A stretch of 16,338 nucleotides of DNA, taken from assembly GCF_040882075.1 (NCBI RefSeq), contig NZ_JBBEBZ010000152.1, positions 1 to 16,338 on the forward strand. The letters are read 5' to 3'. The translations under genes were made by a program, and so were the position numbers. Below are positions 13,018-16,338 of the stretch, piece by piece. The first letter of the stretch is position 1, and each line of letters begins with the position of its first letter. The notes beneath the pieces were generated by a model. It worked only from the letters and a program-made list of their open reading frames with translations, was not told where the DNA came from and ran no database searches. This stretch comes from Nitriliruptor sp040882075 (lineage in GTDB: Bacteria; Actinomycetota; Nitriliruptoria; Nitriliruptorales; Nitriliruptoraceae).

Positions 13018-13045
13018 AGGATGGACCCCGTACGGGGTCCATCCT
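13018..13045. repeat. Perfect 28-bp palindrome
   Basis: Arm AGGATGGACCCCGT is followed at once by its exact reverse complement, giving 14-bp arms with no spacer. It can form a cruciform or a very stable hairpin with a tight GTAC tip. It lies in the 326-base divergent spacer (12909-13234) between the MNT gene and the PD-(D/E)XK gene; the spacer also holds the operator at 12923 and a GAATCGGAG repeat at 13083 and otherwise shows no gene. Confidence 0.9.
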
Positions 13046-13082
13046 GAGCCGATCGGACGCTTCCCGTGCGGCTACCAGGCTG

Positions 13083-13096
13083 CTCCGATTCGTAGC
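13083..13096 (-). repeat. Dispersed GAATCGGAG repeat, copy in the divergent spacer
   Basis: CTCCGATTCGTAGC is identical to 11794-11807. Similarity extends loosely on both sides (CGTGCGG before it, a GTCC/GTTCC then AGTTC segment after it), suggesting a longer diverged element. Confidence 0.7.
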
Positions 13097-13234
13097 GTCC
13101 AAGTTCACGGACCGGAGCACCCTGATCCGGGTTCGGGGCGCGCGAGCGGGTGACCCGAGCGGCGTGAGCGGCAGGATGTCGCACAGCGCTCGTAGGGTCG
13201 CGGCGTGACGTCGACCGCCGCCGGGGAGCCATGA

Positions 13235-14062
13235 GTGTCGTTGACCAGCCAGCTGAAGGAGGCACGCGGCCCGCTGCGTGGCTGGTTCGAACAGACCCTG
13301 CCGGACCTGCGGGGCATGCAGGCAGACGTGCGCCGGACCCGCACCGCTACGGCCCCGATCAAGCCGTCGTCGCCGGCCGGCTACCCGTGGGGTGAGGTCG
13401 GGACCGCGCTCGACCACCGGGCCGGGTTGGCGCTGGCGGCGCCGGAGCTCGAGTGTGCCGAACGTGGCGGGACAGACGTGGTCGCCCTGGTGGAACGTGA
13501 GCATGGCGCCGCCGCAGCGGCGAGCACTGCCGCGGCCGTCACGGCCTTCCTCGACGACCACCGGCGCCGCTGCAAGGATGTGGGGCTCCCGGCGTCCCGT
13601 CGTCCGACGAAGGACGACGAGCGGCAGCTCGGGTGCGATGCCTACGTCGTCGCGCTGCTCGAGACGGCCTACCGGTTCGGCGCCGAACCACGGTCACCGT
13701 TGGTGGAGGGCGCGGGAAGGTTGACCTCCGGCGCACTTCGGCAGCTGGCGCCCGACGCGGTCCTCGACGACCTCGCCGAACTGGCCGGGGTCGTCCACGA
13801 CGTGCTGGTCCCGGCCGTCGCCGGGCGTGCGCCGCTGCACCTCGGCCCGTTCTTCGCAGGCAGTGGCGTGGTCGGCGGCGGCGCGGACGCCGACCTGGTC
13901 GCCGGCGGCCTGCTGTTGGAGATCAAGACGTCGGTGGCGACGACGCTGCGGCGCGAGCGGTGCTACCAGCTGCTCGGCTACGCGCTGCTCGACTTCGACG
14001 ACGCGTTCGCGATCGACGAGGTTGGGTTCTTCCTGACTCGAATCGGAGTGCTGCCATCCGCT
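13235..14062 (+). pseudogene. PD-(D/E)XK-like nuclease-fold protein, 3' end lost
   Basis: GTG 13235, preceded by GGGGAG (13223-13228) with six bases of spacing, opens MSLTSQLKEARGPLRGWFEQ, and the frame continues with protein-like composition for about 268 residues: YPWGEVGTALDHRAGLALAA, DERQLGCDAYVVALLETAYR, LHLGPFFAGSGVVGGG. It then reads ADADLVAGGLLLEIKT, with Asp218/Asp220 and Glu229-x-Lys231 forming a PD-(D/E)XK-type nuclease motif, and RRERCYQLLGYALLDFDDAF. Homologues normally go on after DEVGFFLTR. Here the sequence runs straight into a dispersed repeat at 14039 and then the antisense strand of nrdJ; I see no in-frame stop before the window ends. The gene has therefore lost its 3' end and stop codon. 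Such proteins are sometimes found in defence regions, but the role is not established. The nuclease-fold call rests on the motif alone. Confidence 0.7.
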
Positions 14063-14067
14063 TCACG
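14039..14067 (+). repeat. Dispersed GAATCGGAG repeat at the nrdJ stop codon
   Basis: The 29 bases match 11728-11756 with one difference; the shared 23-base core begins CGAATCGGAGTGCTGCCATC. The copy covers the nrdJ stop codon (14063-14065) and marks the point where the PD-(D/E)XK gene loses homology. Confidence 0.88.
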
Positions 14068-16338
14068 AGCAGCCGCTGGTGGTGCCGCAGGACTCGCAGA
14101 CGTGGCAGGCACCGGCGCGCTTCATCTTGATGCCGCACTCGAAGCACATCGGAGCGTCGTGATCGATCGGTACCGAGCCGCCCTGGAACCTCGGCATCGG
14201 AGCCGCCTGCGCCACCGCCGCGGGCGACGGCGCCGTCGGCACCGCAGGTTCTTCCGCGGAAGAACTCTCGTCGAGCATCCGGGTCCGCTCGTCGAGCGTG
14301 AAGATCCCGAGGGCCTCCCGCTTCTCGAACGGCAGGTACTCGATCGCGAGCTTGCGAGCCACGTAGTCGACCAGCGAGGTCGAGAACCGGATCTCCGGGT
14401 CGTCGGTCATGCCGGCCGGCTCGAAACGCATGTTCATGAACTTCGACACGTAGGTCTCGAGCGGTACGCCGTACTGCAGACCGATCGAGAGGCTGATCGC
14501 GAAGGCGTCCAGCAGACCGGACAGCGTCGAGCCCTGCTTGCCGAGCTTGAGGAAGATCTCGGCCAGACCGTCACCCGGGTACTCGCCTGCCGTCAGGTAG
14601 CCCTTGGCGTCGGCGACGCGGAAGCTGATCGTCTGGCTCGGACGGGTCTTGGGGGGCTTGCGCCGCATCGGCACGTGCGCGTCGGCGACCGCCGCGGCGA
14701 CCTCGGCCGGCGTCTTCTCCTTCTTCGACACCGACAGAGGTTGAGCCACCTTGCAGTTGTCGCGGTAGATGGCGATCGCCTTGATGCCGAGCTTCCAGGC
14801 GTCGAGGTGCAGCTGCTCGACGTCCTCGACCGTCGCCTCCTCGGGCAGGTTCACCGTCTTCGAGATCGCGCCAGAGATGAACGGCTGGGCCGCAGCCATC
14901 ATCCCGACGTGACCCATGTAGTGGATCGCGTCGTCACCCATGGCGCACTGGAACACCTTGGTGTGCTCCTCGCGGAGCGCCGGTGCACCGTGGATGGTCT
15001 TGTTCTCGGCGATGTAGGCGATGATCGCCTCGACCTGCTCCTCGGCGTACCCGAGGTGGCGCAGGGCCTGCGGCACGGTCTGGTTGACGATCTCGATGGA
15101 CGCGCCACCGACCATCTTCTTCATCTTGACCAGGCCCAGGTCCGGCTCGATGCCGGTGGTGTCGCAGTCCATCATCAGACCGATGGTGCCGGTCGGCGCG
15201 AGGACGGACGCCTGGGCGTTGCGGTAGCCATGGCTCTCACCGAGCGCGAGCGCTTCGTCCCACGCGGTGCGGGCGGCGTCGAGCAGATCCGGCGCCACCG
15301 GACGGGGGTCGATCTCGTCGACCGCGGCGCGGTGCTTGCCGATGACCCGCAGCATCGCCGACTCGTTCTTGGCGTAGCCATCGTGGGCGCCCTTGACCTT
15401 CGCGAGCTCCGCGGAGGTGCGGTAGGCGTGCCCGGTCATCAGCGCCGTGATCGCTCCGGCCCACGCACGACCCTCCTCGGAGTCGTAGGGCAGACCGATG
15501 CTCATCAGCAGGCCACCGAGGTTGGCGTACCCGAGGCCGAGTTCACGGAACGCCAGCGCGTTCTTGCGGATCCCCTCGGTCGGGTAGGACGAGAACCCGA
15601 CGACGATCTCCTGGGCGGTGAAGATGACCTCGACGGCGCGCTTGAACGCGTCGACGTCGAACCGGCCGGCGTCGTAGTCGTAGAACTTCTTGAGGTTCAG
15701 CGACGCGAGGTTGCAGGCCGAGTTGTCGAGGTGCATGTACTCCGAGCACGGGTTCGAGCCGTTGATCCGGCCGTCCTCGGGCGAGGTGTGCCAGTCGTTG
15801 ATCGTGGTGTCGTACTGCAGGCCCGGGTCGGCGCACTCCCAGGCGGCCTGGGAGATCTGGCGCATGACCTCACGCGCGTCCTTCTCTTCGATGACCTCGC
15901 CGGTGGTGACCGCACGCAGCGGGTAGGTGGTGCCCTCCTCGTAGGCCTCCATGAACTCGTCGGTGACGCGCACCGAGTTGTTGGCGTTCTGGTACTGGAT
16001 CGAGGCGTAGTCGGCCCCGTCGAGGCCCATGTCGAACCCGGCGTCGCGGAGGATGCGGACCTTCTTCTCCTCCTTGGCCTTGGTCCAGATGAACTCCTCG
16101 ATGTCGGGGTGGTCGACGTTGAGGATGACCATCTTGGCCGCGCGACGGGTCTTGCCGCCCGACTTGATCGTCCCGGCCGACGCGTCCGCACCACGCATGA
16201 AGGAGACGGGACCGGATGCCTCGCCGCCGCCCTTCAGGATCTCCTTGGAGGAGCGGATGGACGACAGGTTGATGCCGGCGCCCGAGCCGCCCTTGAAGAT
16301 CGTCCCCTCCTCGACGTACCAGTTGAGGATGGAGGACA
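14063..16338 (-). CDS. nrdJ: Vitamin B12-dependent (class II) ribonucleotide reductase, C-terminal 757 residues
   Basis: Partial at the window edge; the visible frame enters at 16338, well before the first ATG at 16198, and reads WYVEEGTIFKGGSGAGINLS, IRSSKEILKGGGEASGP. The enzyme reduces ribonucleotides to deoxyribonucleotides in the cytoplasm using adenosylcobalamin to generate a thiyl radical. Active-site sequence NPCSEYMHLDNSACNLASLNL carries the conserved Asn, Cys and Glu. Further landmarks are SVLAPTGTIGLMMDCDTTGIEP and HGAPALREEHTKVFQCAMG. A TSCPD domain (RVADAKGYLTAGEYPGDGLAEIF to FEPAGMTDDPEIRFSTSL) follows, then a flexible linker (SSSAEEPAVPTAPSPAAVAQ) and a zinc-ribbon-like tail CFECGIKMKRAGACHVCESC that normally carries redox or metal-binding cysteines. 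It is a housekeeping gene and the right border of the accessory island. A dispersed repeat covers its stop codon. Confidence 0.96.
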   Translation of the reverse strand, partial: SSILNWYVEEGTIFKGGSGAGINLSSIRSSKEILKGGGEASGPVSFMRGADASAGTIKSGGKTRRAAKMVILNVDHPDIEEFIWTKAKEEKKVRILRDAGFDMGLDGADYASIQYQNANNSVRVTDEFMEAYEEGTTYPLRAVTTGEVIEEKDAREVMRQISQAAWECADPGLQYDTTINDWHTSPEDGRINGSNPCSEYMHLDNSACNLASLNLKKFYDYDAGRFDVDAFKRAVEVIFTAQEIVVGFSSYPTEGIRKNALAFRELGLGYANLGGLLMSIGLPYDSEEGRAWAGAITALMTGHAYRTSAELAKVKGAHDGYAKNESAMLRVIGKHRAAVDEIDPRPVAPDLLDAARTAWDEALALGESHGYRNAQASVLAPTGTIGLMMDCDTTGIEPDLGLVKMKKMVGGASIEIVNQTVPQALRHLGYAEEQVEAIIAYIAENKTIHGAPALREEHTKVFQCAMGDDAIHYMGHVGMMAAAQPFISGAISKTVNLPEEATVEDVEQLHLDAWKLGIKAIAIYRDNCKVAQPLSVSKKEKTPAEVAAAVADAHVPMRRKPPKTRPSQTISFRVADAKGYLTAGEYPGDGLAEIFLKLGKQGSTLSGLLDAFAISLSIGLQYGVPLETYVSKFMNMRFEPAGMTDDPEIRFSTSLVDYVARKLAIEYLPFEKREALGIFTLDERTRMLDESSSAEEPAVPTAPSPAAVAQAAPMPRFQGGSVPIDHDAPMCFECGIKMKRAGACHVCESCGTTSGCS
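14248..14265. repeat. Perfect 18-bp palindrome inside nrdJ, copy 2
   Basis: GTTCTTCCGCGGAAGAAC shares its 16-bp palindromic core with 2011-2026. In nrdJ it encodes SSSAEE in the variable linker between the TSCPD domain and the zinc ribbon, where extra sequence would be tolerated. Confidence 0.85.

Noticed and set aside
12480..13208. 242-residue plus-strand frame over the MNT gene
   Set aside because: It is antisense to the nucleotidyltransferase motifs and runs through the palindromic operator; a shadow frame.
1..16338. tRNA, rRNA or insertion sequence with transposase
   Set aside because: I read both strands and found no cloverleaf, rRNA-like block or transposase motif that I could support.

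Overview
The window is very GC-rich, uses many GTG starts, has good GGAGG-type ribosome binding sites, and encodes several GAF-ANTAR regulators, an ECF42/DGPF remnant and a B12-dependent ribonucleotide reductase. This points to a high-GC actinobacterium. A deep lineage such as Nitriliruptoria or Acidimicrobiia would fit, but that is inference and nothing here fixes the taxon.

Layout. (1) 1-1850: a DGPF/YCII protein followed by the wreck of its partner ECF42-type sigma factor (region 2 missing, one frameshift), then an intact DUF2237 protein ending in hairpins. (2) 1850-3510: a spacer with a perfect 20-bp palindrome, a GTG-initiated lipoprotein, and a convergent terminator region. (3) 3509-6651: a signalling cluster with two minus-strand GAF-ANTAR genes, a 377-bp divergent spacer carrying a 13/18/18/13-bp tandem repeat, a sigma protein consisting of region 2 only, and a third GAF-ANTAR gene. 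(4) 6706-7091: two gene fragments (a methyltransferase and a receiver domain) fused back to back at about 6929. (5) 7338-9654: a macro-domain protein, then a hipBA toxin-antitoxin operon with a readable promoter and operator-like inverted repeats.

(6) 9851-14062 is an accessory island of toxin-antitoxin or defence-like genes in mixed states of decay. It holds an apparently intact two-gene cassette (MerR/BldC-like HTH protein plus an uncharacterised protein with an SQDCDI motif, ATGA overlap, direct-repeat operator), a decayed Fic toxin with its antitoxin tail, a MNT/HEPN pair whose HEPN gene carries an in-frame amber codon, and a PD-(D/E)XK-like gene that has lost its stop codon. A dispersed inverted repeat family built on GAATCGGAG occurs only in this island and touches several damaged gene ends. 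(7) 14063-16338: the 3' part of nrdJ on the minus strand, a housekeeping gene that forms the right border of the island.

The best candidate for an undescribed system is the HTH + SQDCDI cassette at 9851-11145. The repeat family and the set of broken modules suggest that the region between hipBA and nrdJ is a site of repeated insertion and deletion. All family assignments were made by eye from protein motifs; no searches were run.
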